From positions 744,001 to 808,000 of the forward strand of contig NC_092408.1 of assembly GCF_009017415.1 (NCBI RefSeq): 64,000 bases of DNA. The letters run 5' to 3'. A model generated the notes under the pieces. It did no database searches. It was not told the DNA's origin and saw only the letters and a program-made list of their open reading frames with translations. A program made the position numbers and the translations under genes. Below are positions 11,966-23,703 of the stretch, in pieces (the stretch's first letter is position 1; each line of letters opens with the position of its first letter). Source of the DNA: Aspergillus flavus (lineage: Eukaryota > Ascomycota > Eurotiomycetes > Eurotiales > Aspergillaceae).

Positions 11966-13239
11966 TTCGTCAATAATAAATGAAGGAAATCGAAATGTGA
12001 AGCAATTGTTGGGTACAATAGTTGTTGTCCTTTGCCAGCCACTTAAACCACACGCAGGGCTGGTGAGGGTAGTAAAGCTTCTTATGTGACATTCCCCAGG
12101 CTGACTCGTCTAGGATAGACACCATTGCGACTGACTGATTGCTTGTCCTACGCTCCACATGTGTAATCTCGGACAGGGTCGGCCAGGCTCTATCAGTCCT
12201 GGTGATTTGAACCCCTCGTCCTATGGCGCACATCACAAAAGTCATGGGGAGAACCGTTTGTCTAGATGGTCAGCCCGCGTCAAACATTGAGTCGCCTATT
12301 GGTCTGATGCTACAGGAGTCTATTTTCGTCTCTCTGATCCTCCAGCAAACCTACCAATATGATCTTTGGTTAGCTGGTGTGTCTTCCATCGATCGATACA
12401 CTAGAATAGCCCGGTAGGCTACGCGCCACGGCCCGGGGCGCTGCAAAACCTCTCAACTGTACCTCAAGTACAACCTAAACAATGATAAGGGTTCAAGGTT
12501 CGAAGTTGAGCCGTTTCCCAGGTTGAGGATCAAACTTCACATTCTCTGCAGCAAACCTAATTGAGGTGATTCTTATCTGTCCATCAGTCGTCTCTTGCTC
12601 CAATTATTTCGATATTTGCACGCATTATCAATAGCCTCGAAGGTTCCCCCAATGTGGTATCCCCTAAGCAATGGTCAGCCCAAGGGAAGTAATTTGGAAA
12701 TGTCCGACATAATCAATCAGGGAGATATACGCAGAGTAAGCATACAGAGCAAGCAGAATTGCAGTGAGCCTCATATCATGGTCCTAGTACAGGAATATAT
12801 CAGTTGGTGTTCAAAAATTATGGTTGTCTCGCCGCCTTAACGGTATACCTGCTGCTTTAACAAAGAGATCAACACGATGTTTCTCTTTAACCTTTACGAT
12901 TTATCTAACAGAAAGAATGGCAAGAACTTACCTGGAAAGATATTTACATATCAGCATATAATCTAGTGAAATTTCTGAACCTGGTTGAACCTTTGTGGCT
13001 TTTTCCGAAGAGAAAAAGTGTTGAGAGATGAAGATGTCAAAAGTCTTGGTCTACTACTAGAGGTGCTTGCCTAAATGAGGCATAGCTTGCCGTCAACCTC
13101 CAGCATCAAGATACCTCGTCCTCGCTTCTGTTTTTATCTTCCTCGCGTCAGCATCCCCTTCGCCTCAGTGACCCCACTATTTTGCACTGCCCACGAGCGC
13201 TTTCGCGTTCTAACCCCGTCGCTCTTGATCCATGCCAAT
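11966..13239. other. Intergenic region between STAND relic and second regulator
   Basis: About 1.27 kb. It should contain the divergent promoters of the two flanking genes. Small open frames at 12223-12417, 12595-12840 and 11970-12245 have no recognisable content. A pyrimidine-rich stretch just upstream of 13240 suits a fungal 5' UTR. Confidence 0.45.
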
Positions 13240-15062
13240 ATGTCCCCGTTATTGAACAGTCCAATCAAGCCGATGAGATCAAGATTGGGATGTAAAACTT
13301 GCAAGTAGGTCCTTGCTTTCTTTTCGTAGTTAGTGTAATTAATATTGAGCCGCTTTCTAGAATTCGAAAAGTCAAGTGTGGAGAAGAAAAGCCAAACTGT
13401 GTCCGATGCACCAGCACAGGCCGTAAGTGCGAGTATGCAGGCACATCCTCCGGTACCTTCTCGTCTACACCTTCCACCACCTCGATACAGGACTACCCGC
13501 TTTCATCAGTACCGAATACGGTGTGGAGAGAGCGTCGTGCCTTTGCCTACTACTTCCAGCAGGCCGCCCTGTCTATCGGTGGTGGACTAGATGTTTACTT
13601 CTGGCGTACTGTCGTCCCGCAAGTCTGTCGAAGTGAGCCAGGCGTATGGGACGCCATCATCGCACTCAGTGACCTGTTCGAGAGTCCCGAAGAGCATTCT
13701 CGCTCACCCACTGCAAAGCGCCGAGACGCGCTGGGCTGGTATTCACGTTCGGTGTCTGCTATCCGGCAGCGAATTGAGCGTGGTGGCATAGATATCTTCG
13801 TCGGGCTTATAAGCTGTATTCTCTTTATCAGCATCGAAGCCATCCAAGGAAATGAACAAGAGGCACTACAGCTGTATGGTCAGGGTGTCCATCTCATTCG
13901 CATGTTGCGCAGTCAAATAGCTTGTGGGGTCATATCAGCAACACATGCTTCCTTGTTAGAGGAGACAATCGTCCCAATATTCATACGTCTAGGGGTAGTT
14001 GCTCTCACCATTGCTCATCTTCCAGTGAGCGGTCTACTCCTGGACAACGATCCTGTACCGGTGCAAGAGTTTGTCACCCTCAAGTCTGCTCGGGAGGCCA
14101 TCGCTCGCTTAAGCATGGAGATCCAGCTGTTTGAACGCACTTGCATAGAGCACCGACACGAGTCTCGCGCCTCGTATATGCACCCGGACTTTGTGGCCCG
14201 ACAAAAGGTCCTGTCAGCTAAATTAAGGAACTGGCATACTGCCTTTACCGTCCTCATAGATGGCCTGCGCACGAAGGACGGTTATTCACTGCAACAAATT
14301 GGCACAGGCGCCCTTCTTTTAACTTACTACGAAATGTCATTCGTGATACTCGCAACCTGCATATCGTCTTCACACATGATATACGACACTTATACACCAA
14401 ACTTCCAGAATATAATTGAACAGTCTGGGGTCGCTATGAATGCTTTAGCACGATCAGACGGCACACAACCGCCGTTCACATTCGAAATCAACGTCGGTTT
14501 TCCGCTTTGGTTTACCTGCCTCAGGTGTCGTGAACCCAAGATTCGACGTATGGCACTAGCTTTGTTTCGCCGAGGACCTCAGGCGCAGGCTTTCTACAAC
14601 TCTGCTGGAGCAGCAGTCCTTGGTGAAAGGGTCATGCTGCTAGAAGAAGCGCTAGCAATTAGAGCAAACCAAGGCAAAACCAAGCCTCTGAAACTGGACT
14701 CAACCAAAACAGCTATAGATAGTCATGCCTATAGTGCGGGCCATAGTAGCGACGCTTCCAGCGTCGATTCTAGCTATCCCCCAGTTACTCAAGACACCAA
14801 ACTTGAGGCACACTCATATCCAGTGCCGGCAGACCGGGCAGCCACGACTCCCACCACACTATTTGTTCCGGAAGAGGCACGCCTTGGACCCATTGGCATC
14901 TTTCGGTCACAAGACGGATTCCCGCCAGGAACAAAAGAGGAAGAAGTCGAAAAGTGGAACAAAAGGCGCGATCAGCGCTTTTTACGATTCTCCCGGAACG
15001 AGCACGACCAAGCCAGCGACACTTGGCATGTTGTTCATGAATATGTTCCTATTGATGTTTAA
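13240..15062 (+). CDS. Zn(II)2Cys6 transcription factor with C-terminal fungal_trans_2-like region
   Basis: Predicted 588 aa nuclear regulator. Two exons, 13240-13304 and 13361-15062, join across a 56-nt GT-AG intron that splits the zinc cluster itself. Spliced, it reads GCKTCKIRKVKC then CVRC and KCEY, a complete C-x2-C-x6-C-x6-C-x2-C-x6-C binuclear cluster at residues ~18-45. The intron position inside the cluster is common in this family, which supports the start at 13240. The long middle part (FAYYFQQAALSIGG, LSDLFES, QALQLYGQGVHLIRML) is the helical region of the fungal_trans_2/DUF3468 type. The C-terminus is Ser/Pro-rich then charged. The nearest gene downstream is an amino acid transporter on the other strand, 1.1 kb away; no target can be inferred. 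Confidence 0.9.
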
Positions 15063-16207
15063 TTAGAGTATGAACTATCTTAATGTGTATCGCATAACCC
15101 GTAGCCAACCGAAAGTACGCCGCAAGACGCGACAGCAATTACTCATCAACTTACTTGCCTTTGAAGTTCAGGTTTCCCAGCTGGAGTCAGGCACACATAC
15201 CTGCAAATCTTATTTCTAAAGCTGTGGGTGCCAAGCCTAATATGTGGTGGCTGTTATTCCATCTTAAACCACACACCGGCTATCTTTATAAGCTTATTCA
15301 CAAGGTGCTCCGTAGGAGGTATCTCCTACCTGGAGCTTTATTGGATCGAGACACAGTCAGCAAATGCACCGTGTATACAATACGCAGATATCCTTGATTC
15401 CTTGCACCTTGGGTGCCACTTCAGCCGGCCATCTTATAGCAAAACCCCACAGGAAATCTTGGAGATGTTGAGCAGTTACGAACTCTCAGGCGGGATTCAG
15501 TGCACCATACAACAACTAGATCAACAATTTGATTACGGCACTTATGCAAAGGCAATAACTTTACGTTTCAACGGACAAACTATGAGTATGTCGATATGTA
15601 AGACGACGCGCTTGAGCAACAGCATTCCTGTTTGTGACCGTGATATACCTTGCGGATTTGAGTCAACATAGATCATGGCTGCATAAATCCGCCTCTCCCC
15701 ATATAGCCGAAGCGTAGCTAGGCATCTTACATGAGCTGAACTGCAGGTGTAACTTGGAGGGAAGAGGGGTCAGGCGCAGCTAGGTGGAACAGCGCACATG
15801 TAGGAGCACTCTAACAATAGTGGTTCTAGGTAGCATATATAGAGGTACGCGGCCGCCGCTTCGCAAAGGAGCCTCGCCAGTCAAAATCTACACGTGCATT
15901 GCCTAGCTGAATGTCATCAGCCTTCATCTATATCATTAACATCAAGATGACCAGCGGAATCCACGTTCACCCTCCGTGGCCCTACCAGTCCAGTGACAAT
16001 GCACCGGTGCCGTAGCCCTATACTACGATCCCAGCAGAACTACACCCAGTCGGCACAACTAGTATTCTTTGAAAGTTTCCCTGTACTCGATGTAGCAAAC
16101 AGTAGGCAGCAAGTCTTACGCAAAAGTCAGCATCAACTCTACATCGACATCGTTCGAGCAATAATATGAAGCAAATTCACCTTCCAGACCCCCTGTTGTG
16201 AGATCTG
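15063..16207. other. Intergenic region, no gene recognised
   Basis: About 1.15 kb between convergent genes. A 147-codon plus-strand open frame at 15228-15671 has no recognisable motif and overlaps another open frame; it is not called. No RNA gene was recognised. Confidence 0.4.
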
Positions 16208-17947
16208 TCATGGACTGCCTTGAACCCAAACAGCCAACGTAGCAATGGTAGTGTAAATCATAAACACGAAACCAAGCACCATCATAGCAATATCTCCCCG
16301 TTTCTCCCACGGAAGCTCGGCCACGCCTTTCCAATGCAGATACGCCGGGTATATATAGACCAGCGGTACACACGCAAACGACCCGATTATGGAAACAAAT
16401 TTGTCCAAGTCACCCGCACCAACGGAGGAGATGAAGGCACAGCATAAAACGAGGACCATTCGGAAGATATTCTTCTTCCATTTGATTGACGTGTCACCTT
16501 TCCCGGACTTGTGCCCGAAGAGCTTGCCCTCCATGATACGGGTAGCTGGAAACAGTTGAATTGGAGCGCCCACTAGGATTGCAAGGGAGTAAAGAAATTG
16601 GATCGTGTTGACAAGTCGGTCTGTTTGGGGGAAATTGCTGAAGATCTCTGTCTGAGTCCGGTTACCGAATGTAGCATAAGATAATGCGCCCACTGCTGTG
16701 AAGAGTGTAGTGATGATCGCCATGACGATGTATAGAAGACGGTCGAAATGTTGCGGCTTCCTCATTGAGGACTGGATTGGCAATACGAGACCGATACCTT
16801 CGAAGGTGAAAATCGACGAACCGATGGTCAGCGTGAATGAGTGCGGGTTGAATAGCTCGACGGTTGGGTCTGCTCCCGGTCGCGTTACGAGAGTCGCAAC
16901 GTCGTACCAGTAGATATATCCTAGTCCCAGGAGAATGAACACATCGGAAAGCAGCGCTGCCGGACCCAGCTTAGAGATGTTTCGAATCCAAGCGAGCGGA
17001 ATGAGCACGAGCAATTGGAGCAAGATCAAACTCCCCGTCGAGATATTAGTCGCCATGGCCTTTAAGAAGGCCTGAATATTCTCGGCGGTGAAGATGAAAC
17101 ACGTGCACACGAAGCCAATCTGAGAGATGGTGATGGACGAGAGGATAAGGGACCGGAGACGAGGTCCTGCAATCCGCTCACCAATTTCGCCATAACCCCC
17201 ACCATATTGTCGACGACACTGCAGGAGAAGGTGAAAGCACACAGTGGTGATCAACGCAACCGTCACTAGCGTAATCGAGGAAAATAAAATTCCTCCGTTG
17301 CGGAATGCTTTGGGCAGGAAAATAATGCCTGTGCCAACGAACGCCTTCAGCAGTGTGAAAAATGTTTTCATATTGGATGCGTCACCCGGACGGCCGACTC
17401 GTGAACGCCGCCGGGCCCTCTGGATCAAGGGGGTTTGCTCCCATGGCAATGTCCTAGTTTCCCGGTCTTCGCTGACCACCGAATCTTCCTCCGTCTCTGC
17501 TAGATCCTCGCCGGCAAAATTACCATATAGATCGAGGAAATCGAGGAAGGACGTCGTCACCCCCGGAGAATCGAAATTGCCATTCTTGTGCTGTTGCACG
17601 AAATGGCGACGGAAGCTGCCGGGCTCCATAGCTGCGACACCCTCTTCTATTGCATCTTCCGCCTCTCTTGGGGGAACGGAAAAGCTTGCGGCCCGTTTAT
17701 CTATCTTCGCCTGCTTAGACTTGGCTTCAATCCGGTAAAGGTCACGGTGTATGTCGCCACCTTGAAGTAGGAGAGAGGACTGCGGTTCCGGGCTGTCCTC
17801 CGCACCTTCGTGGGTCGTTTCTGAGGGGGCAAAGGTCTCATCCTGCAGCGAGGCTGTGAACTGAGGGTTGAGGTGCTGGGCCAGGATAGCCTCGCGGGCC
17901 TCGGAGTCCTGGTCTCGAGGCGTGGAGCTAAGGTACTGGTCGGACAT
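16208..17947 (-). CDS. Amino acid transporter, AAAP family (vacuolar Avt3/Avt4-like)
   Basis: Intronless 579 aa membrane transporter. The first ~190 residues are hydrophilic, Glu/Ser-rich and probably cytosolic. This long N-terminus is typical of the Avt3/Avt4 branch, which exports neutral amino acids from the vacuole. The transmembrane core starts with NMKTFFTLLKAFVGTG and FLPKAFRNGG, the diagnostic first helix of the amino acid/auxin permease family (PF01490). About eleven membrane segments follow, including QIGFVCTCFIFTAEN, LLVLIPLAWIRNISKL, FTFEGIGLVLPIQSSM and a final span ending WVQGSP. It lies 620 bp from, and on the same strand as, a second amino-acid-type permease. Substrate range and membrane are inferred from family similarity only. 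Confidence 0.9.
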   Translation of the reverse strand: MSDQYLSSTPRDQDSEAREAILAQHLNPQFTASLQDETFAPSETTHEGAEDSPEPQSSLLLQGGDIHRDLYRIEAKSKQAKIDKRAASFSVPPREAEDAIEEGVAAMEPGSFRRHFVQQHKNGNFDSPGVTTSFLDFLDLYGNFAGEDLAETEEDSVVSEDRETRTLPWEQTPLIQRARRRSRVGRPGDASNMKTFFTLLKAFVGTGIIFLPKAFRNGGILFSSITLVTVALITTVCFHLLLQCRRQYGGGYGEIGERIAGPRLRSLILSSITISQIGFVCTCFIFTAENIQAFLKAMATNISTGSLILLQLLVLIPLAWIRNISKLGPAALLSDVFILLGLGYIYWYDVATLVTRPGADPTVELFNPHSFTLTIGSSIFTFEGIGLVLPIQSSMRKPQHFDRLLYIVMAIITTLFTAVGALSYATFGNRTQTEIFSNFPQTDRLVNTIQFLYSLAILVGAPIQLFPATRIMEGKLFGHKSGKGDTSIKWKKNIFRMVLVLCCAFISSVGAGDLDKFVSIIGSFACVPLVYIYPAYLHWKGVAELPWEKRGDIAMMVLGFVFMIYTTIATLAVWVQGSP

Positions 17948-18571
17948 GATGAAGCTGGGTGGTTACACGGTTGGTAGAGTGAGCGACGGATCAAGGAATT
18001 TCCAGGAACCGACGCGGGGAAGATCAGTCACATTCTGCTGAATGCGAACAGAGGAAGAAAACCTTTCTTTTCGGGACGGCGAAGAAGAATATAGAACAAA
18101 AAGACGTCAGAAGACGACGTCACTCTGCAGTCTCTACGGAATCACTGCGGTCACATGACGGGGCTATACGAAACAAACAAGAACGCCTTCTAGACTCCAT
18201 CCCACTAGTCCTCTTCGAGACTAGATGATCACACCGCCTGACTCGGGTCTGTCATTGGTTGGAATCGGTTTGCATCCATTGCACCCTTGCATCACCAGTT
18301 GGTTCCAGTCGTTTCCAATGTGAACAATGAGATCGTAATACGTAGTATGAGGCCTTTACGAACAAGCTGGATTACTTGTTCTTCTTTTCAATGTCTTTTC
18401 TGTATCCACTCAGTTTGTCTAGTTCAATAATGCGGGACAATGCACGATTTCCATCCTACTTCATTGATCTCCACTAATAATCCGGATACACGATATATAT
18501 TTTAACGAGTGCTAGTACGGAATTGATCATGCATGGTCCATCAACCATAGTACTTAAACTAAAGGAAGTCC
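17948..18571. other. Intergenic region between two transporter genes
   Basis: 624 bases containing the promoter of the AAAP transporter and the 3' end of the APC permease. Nothing coding or repeated was recognised. Confidence 0.5.
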
Positions 18572-20532
18572 TCATTCGACCAGCCTTACCCTTTCAACCG
18601 GTCCTCTATACACCTTCCGCGCGTAAGCGTGGTAGTATGCCATGGCAAAGAGAGTCACGCCACTGAATATGACGATACTCCAGTTCATTGACTGCGCAGT
18701 GACATGACGCGTGACTGGGAAAAAGCTAAACACAAAAATGACCATTAAGACGAGAATCGAAATCGAGTCGATGACCGGCGTGAACTTTCCCATGCTCCAG
18801 CGTGCTGGAGGCAGGGGTTGGTCTCTCCATCGACGGAGGCGGACGCAGCTAATCGAAATGATGTACGACGACAGGAGAGCCGCAGTTCCCAGGGACATAA
18901 TGGCATTAAAGGCCACGGATGAGCCGATGTTGATAAGCGAGAGGAGAGACACTATGATAAGGCTGAGGAATAAGGCATTGAGTGGAACGGTGAAGGTAGG
19001 GCTTATCTGCAATAAGTCAGAATGTAAACAACATGAATCTGACACCTTTTCCATTCTCCCTCTTATATTTCCTTTGTTTCTTTGCCAGGGAAGAAAAGTG
19101 CACATACGAACCTGACATAGGATTCCTGAAAATGGGAGGCCTTGGTCCCGGGCGAAGGCATAGACCTGCCGCGATGTCGTCGCAACGTTGCTGATGGCAG
19201 CGCAGAACTGCATGACCATAATCACTACTGTCATACCAGTTGCAGCTTTCACAGATCCGGTGGAGTTTAGGAAAACTTGGATGAAGGGGAAGCCTGTCTG
19301 AGACTCCAACACTTCATCAATGTTTCCCACGCAGAATGCGTAAGTCACAATCATGACGAATCCCGTCGCGCCATTCAGAATAAGAGTCCAGATCATTCCT
19401 TGCGGAAGTACGCGAGATGCATCCTGGATTTCTTCGGCTGTATTTTGTGAGCTTAGTGTCTGGACGCTGGGAAGAAAAGAGTTTCTTACACATGTGGACA
19501 GCTGAGTCGGGGCCTTGATGCGATATAACTGCTGATTAGACCCTCCGTTTTGGTCGGGCTTCTGGACACTTATCAATCAATGCATATATCGGCCCAACCA
19601 GTCCTACTAAGCATGACAAGCCATTGCTACCCCAGTCGCCACGATCCTCAATAGACCCAAATACTTCCGATGGTGCTACTGAAGGCGACAAGACCCAGAG
19701 GGGAATCAGGATACCAAAGAAACCAAAACAATGGACGATCAAGATAACCCCCTCGATCAAGGGTAGCTTCTGGGCTAAGAATGTGTTGAACATCAACGCG
19801 ACGACTGCTACTGCGATAACCAACAGCGTGACATGCCATGGCTCATAGGTATATGAATCGGGATAGTTGATGGCAATCACACCGACCAACATGTTGGCTA
19901 CCGTGTATGAACAGCCGGCGATCCCAGTATGCCAGCCTAGCACGCACACCCACCCGGTGATGTAGCTCAAGGGCTTTTGACAACTCCGGGGTGCGAATTC
20001 TGATACCCAATGGTATTGGCCGCCGGACGTGGGCGCCCTAGTCTTTATTGTCAGTGGACCAGAGCTATGGGCTGGTTATGTGATTTGGGAGAGCGATACA
20101 TCGAAGCCATCTCCGCCATCGAGAGAATCACAAAGCTGAATCCTATTAGACCTCCAAGGTAGGTGTATATCATACCCCCCTTTCCGCCATTCGTCAAGCC
20201 ATTTGAAGAGCCACTGATTGAATGTCAATCATAACTGCACTTTTCTAACTTAATAGGCAAGGTGGCACTAACAAGAGTACCGCTTCCCAAGTGCACATCA
20301 ACACTGCACTGAAGCCGAGGACAGATAGAAACCGAAAGTTCCGCTGCAGGCCATTAATCATTTCAGTATATGCCACCCTAAGAATGTATCTGCAATCGCT
20401 TACATTCAGCTCCTGATCCCTGCCCACACGCCACATGTCCATCATGTCCTGTACCGTCCCATGTTTATCAGAAGGATTGTCTTCGGGTGCTGTGGCGTAT
20501 GCCACTGACCCTACTGCTTTCTCGGTTCGCAT
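18572..20532 (-). CDS. APC-superfamily permease (GABA/choline/amino acid type) with non-GT splice donor
   Basis: Plasma-membrane type 12-span permease of the AA_permease_2 group (Uga4/Hnm1-like). Seven exons: 20532-20404, 20343-20273, 20213-20100, 20037-19574, 19513-19490, 19437-19112 and 19006-18572, summing to 520 aa. Family hallmarks are present: FSAVLMCTWEAVL then GLTNGG, MAEMASMAPTSGGQYHWV, GPDSAVHMSEEIQDAS, and RQVYAFARDQGLPFS. The oddity is intron 4 (19573-19514). The frame and the conserved GPDS block demand a donor after ATT G, but the first two intron bases are AT, giving ATAAGT where GTAAGT would be expected. A branch site CTAAT and a normal AG acceptor are present. Either this is a rare AT-AG intron or a point mutation has damaged the gene. 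Substrate cannot be read from sequence. Confidence 0.85.
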
Positions 20533-21574
20533 TGTCTAGGATATATTGTACCAGGCAGTGCCGAAACGTGTAGGGCTAGAGGGACGTTCAGGAGTTGACA
20601 ACGGAGGGACACAATCTTTCCAAATTTATGGGCGACAATTTGCACACTGTGCTTCAGATCCGTGCGTCTTTAGGAGTATTCCTTGCATGGGCCTAGACAA
20701 GGATTATCATTCCGACAGCTACGCTGCTCAGAGGGTCCACCGTCAAGCCAGACATTTTAATCCCGGCAAACGGCCGATATCCCAGCAAATAATCACCTGT
20801 AGCCCGATGCAACGTTGAACAACTCGGGTAAGGGAGTCTGGTTAGAATGAACCTCTCAGGAAAACACCTTCGTGTCCAAAGGGAATATTCGACTGACAAT
20901 ATGTTATAGCATCTTTCAACCCGTCCCCATAAAGCCAATAAGTACTATCCTGTACAGGCTTTGGAATTGAAGTACGATCGACACATAAGCTTGACCTAAA
21001 GCCCACCGACCACCTTAGTGGATTCCTTCCGGCCGTGAACCAGGGTGGTATGGTCCCATTCACTTGAAACGTCACCCTTTATCCTATGATTTGGCTCCAT
21101 ATTGCTACTAATTGGCTGCGGTACAAGTCTAGATGACTCCGTTAAGAACATAGTACGCTAAAGGCCGATCCCTGCCCTGCTCAGTATTGGAAACCCCCGG
21201 TCTCCTAGGAGCTGGACAAGACTTGGCCCCTGATGAGTGCGACAATTCGCGTAGTACCTGTACCTCGGTCGGGAAGTCCCGATCGCCCACAAAGATACTT
21301 GATACCATCGACTATAATGTATTCCTAGCTGAATTCAGTAGATGGTCTAATTGATGTTACCTTTTAGCGTTGGTGGAGAGCCTTGATCTGTCGCTATAAT
21401 CATGGTCTATTAAGCGGCATGGACATTGAGTTATATCGTATCTTCTACTCCCTAGATGGCGGGGATCTGAAATTGCAATTCCTTTCGATCGGAGAAGGAA
21501 AAAATGTCTCCACACCTGTCCTCCCCAAATCTTGACTCTGGTCTTCTTCCTCTCGCGACTGAGTGAGGTGAACC
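20533..21574. other. Divergent intergenic region
   Basis: About 1.04 kb separating the permease (leftward) from the rhodopsin-like gene (rightward). It must hold both promoters. Open frames under 100 codons are present in several frames without recognisable content. Confidence 0.45.
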
Positions 21575-22908
21575 ATGGGAGGACCCTATCCAATAACGCC
21601 AACAGATCAGAGAGGGTTAATTATTATCACTGCGACACTGTTCATGTCATGGATGTGTACAGTGTGTCTTTTCCGTCTTTACATGAGGCTTGTCATGAAC
21701 GGTCCCTTAGGGGCGGATGACTTCGCAGCTTTTGCGGGTGGTGTACGTCTGTAACAAGTCAATGACATTCCCCAGGCTTTCCATTCCAGCTTGTTATAAT
21801 AGAGAGCATTCCAGGTACTAATCAACACGATAGGCACTTGGAATAGGCCATGTGGGAGCCATTATGGCTTCCGTGTCACACGGATTCGGAAGGCCCCTGC
21901 AAGAAATGCCAGCAAGTGAGGCAAGAAGCGCACGAAAGGTGCTTAAATTCGTTTTCGGTCGGCGAACCTACTGTCAGATGCCCATTCTGATCCGTTAACT
22001 AGGCCCTATATGCTGCCGACCTACTTTTTCTGGCCGGTCATAGCGCCGCTAAAGTTTCCGTCTGTCTCCTGCTGCGCCGGCTGGGACGAGTAACGAAGTA
22101 CCTCAATGGGTGCAACATTGCACTTATCGTGATCGGCCTGTGGACGGTCGCATCGATTATTGGAATCGCGATCAGTGGGCAACCGAGCAACCACTGGAAT
22201 TTGAGTCGTAGTGTTATCGATCGTGTGGGCAGCACCGTTTCCCTTTTGCAATGCGCGGCTGATAAGGAAAGGTATAGAATACCGGATGGAAGGTTCTCAC
22301 GACGGTGGATATTATGATAGAGGCGTTCCTTGTGGGCTTAAGCATTCTCCTAGTTTGGGATATCCAAATGCCGCGAAAGCGAAAAGTGGCGGTTATATGT
22401 GCGTTTAGTACGAGGACGGCGTAAGCATTAACGCGACGGAAACGTGTGCTGGCAATAAATGCTAATTCATTTCGCTATATTTGACGATCATAGCATAATC
22501 GCTGTCGCCGTTGTCCGACAAGTATACCTCAACCACGCATTCGAAGAACCTCGTCTCCCAGTTCGCGTGTCAAATGCTGTGATCGCTACGGAAGTGCTAC
22601 TTCACTGTAGTCTCATGGCCGCCACCATACCATGTATCAAACCCTTCCTCGCATCTTTTGATACCGGTTGGGGCCAAGGAACGATCAAGCGAGACGGCTC
22701 ATATTTCGCACAGTCAACAGAAATCGAGTCGCATAATGTACCACACCGTTCTCAAAATATAGCGGAACTCGTGATGGTCTTTCCGGGCTCGGCACAATCT
22801 CAGGATAGTCAAAGCTCGCGCCAGTTCATCATCCGCGGAGAGCGAGAATCGATTTCAGAAATAGAACTTATCGATATGGATCGGCGAAGTGTGCAATATA
22901 TGGAATGA
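21575..22908 (+). CDS. Integral membrane protein, fungal rhodopsin-like/PTH11-related family
   Basis: Reconstructed 350 aa protein from exons 21575-21742, 21834-21938, 22003-22224, 22278-22420 and 22494-22908, which sum to an open frame. The pattern fits the widespread fungal seven-helix family without a CFEM domain: MSWMCTVCLFRLYMRL then GADDFAAFAG in helix 2, ALYAADLLFLAGHSAAKVSV in helix 3, SILLVWDIQMPRKRK after helix 6, and AATIPCIKPFLASFDTGWGQG at the end of helix 7. A polar tail of ~70 residues follows. The donor of intron 3 is the least certain junction (GTGGGC at 22225 or GTTATC a little upstream). Such proteins are candidate receptors or sensors, but most have no known ligand. Confidence 0.75.
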
Positions 22909-23043
22909 TACATAGGATGTTATTCCTTGAAAATACACACAACATCTGAAAGGCACGGTGCAGGGGAATAAGTACACGAAAAGTAGTCCTCCAACGCCAA
23001 TACACATAACCTGGTCCTACAGGAGACAAAAGTCATTACTCTT

Positions 23044-23703
23044 TCAATTCAGCCTTCTCGGCTCTCTGACCATGGGATTGGCTCCTTCAGGAGTATCGTC
23101 AAGGCCTCCCAGTAGCTCGAACCCGAACTTCCGATACAGTCCAACCCCCTGTTTACTGGAGGCTATGTAGATTGCGACACCGTTGCGGTCAGCTTGGTCA
23201 CATCCCCATTGCACCAACAGGGAAGCAGCACCTCGCCGCTGATGATCAGGATTGGTGGCCAGCATATCTAGGTCTATAACGTGATTAAAACCAACGTATG
23301 TCAGTCGGGGGGAGGGGGTTGTACAGTAGTGCTCTCGTCCTTGCATCAATCTTCTGCGCTGCTTCTCTATGCCCCCGAAGAATTGGTCGCAGAGCTCGGC
23401 ATTCGACTCGGGATGCCATGGCGGATATCGCTCACCACACCTATCCGGCTGCAGGTCCCATTTTCCGTATGCGAGGATATCACCGGGGTGAGCGGCATCG
23501 ACGACCTTGAGATACTTCTGGTATGGTTTGTTCACGAGGTCATGGTAATTGGCTTCATTCCACCACGCGTGCACGGCGGGGGTGTCGGGAAACAACTCCA
23601 GGTTGTGTGGCGTCGTACTGAAGGCGCGGAACCATACTTCGCTGATCTTGGGGATGTCCTCTGGACTCACTTCCCTAAGTCTGAGGGTCGACTGATTCGC
23701 CAT
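23044..23703 (-). CDS. GNAT-family N-acetyltransferase
   Basis: Predicted cytosolic acetyl-CoA-dependent acyltransferase of 202 aa. Exons 23703-23325 and 23273-23044 are separated by a 51-nt intron whose length is a multiple of three, so the frame also reads through it. Splicing restores the conserved HYYLDMLATNPDHQRRGA block, beta-strand 4 and the acetyl-CoA pyrophosphate-binding Q/R-x-x-G-x-A loop. The C-terminal YRKFGFELLG matches the usual GNAT motif B. The N-terminus (LRLREVSPEDIPKISEVWFRAF) is the normal first helix of this fungal subgroup. Substrate is unknown; related genes range from detoxification to protein modification. Confidence 0.88.
   Translation of the reverse strand: MANQSTLRLREVSPEDIPKISEVWFRAFSTTPHNLELFPDTPAVHAWWNEANYHDLVNKPYQKYLKVVDAAHPGDILAYGKWDLQPDRCGERYPPWHPESNAELCDQFFGGIEKQRRRLMQGREHYCTTPSPRLTYVGFNHVIDLDMLATNPDHQRRGAASLLVQWGCDQADRNGVAIYIASSKQGVGLYRKFGFELLGGLDDTPEGANPMVREPRRLN

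Noticed and set aside
15155..15671. Overlapping plus-strand open frames of 80 and 147 codons
   Set aside because: They overlap each other in different frames, and neither has a recognisable motif or splice partner.
23274..23324. Continuous 219-codon reading of the GNAT gene without an intron
   Set aside because: The extra 17 residues interrupt the conserved HYYLDMLATNP block and are bounded by GT and AG with a branch site, so the segment is an intron of length divisible by three.
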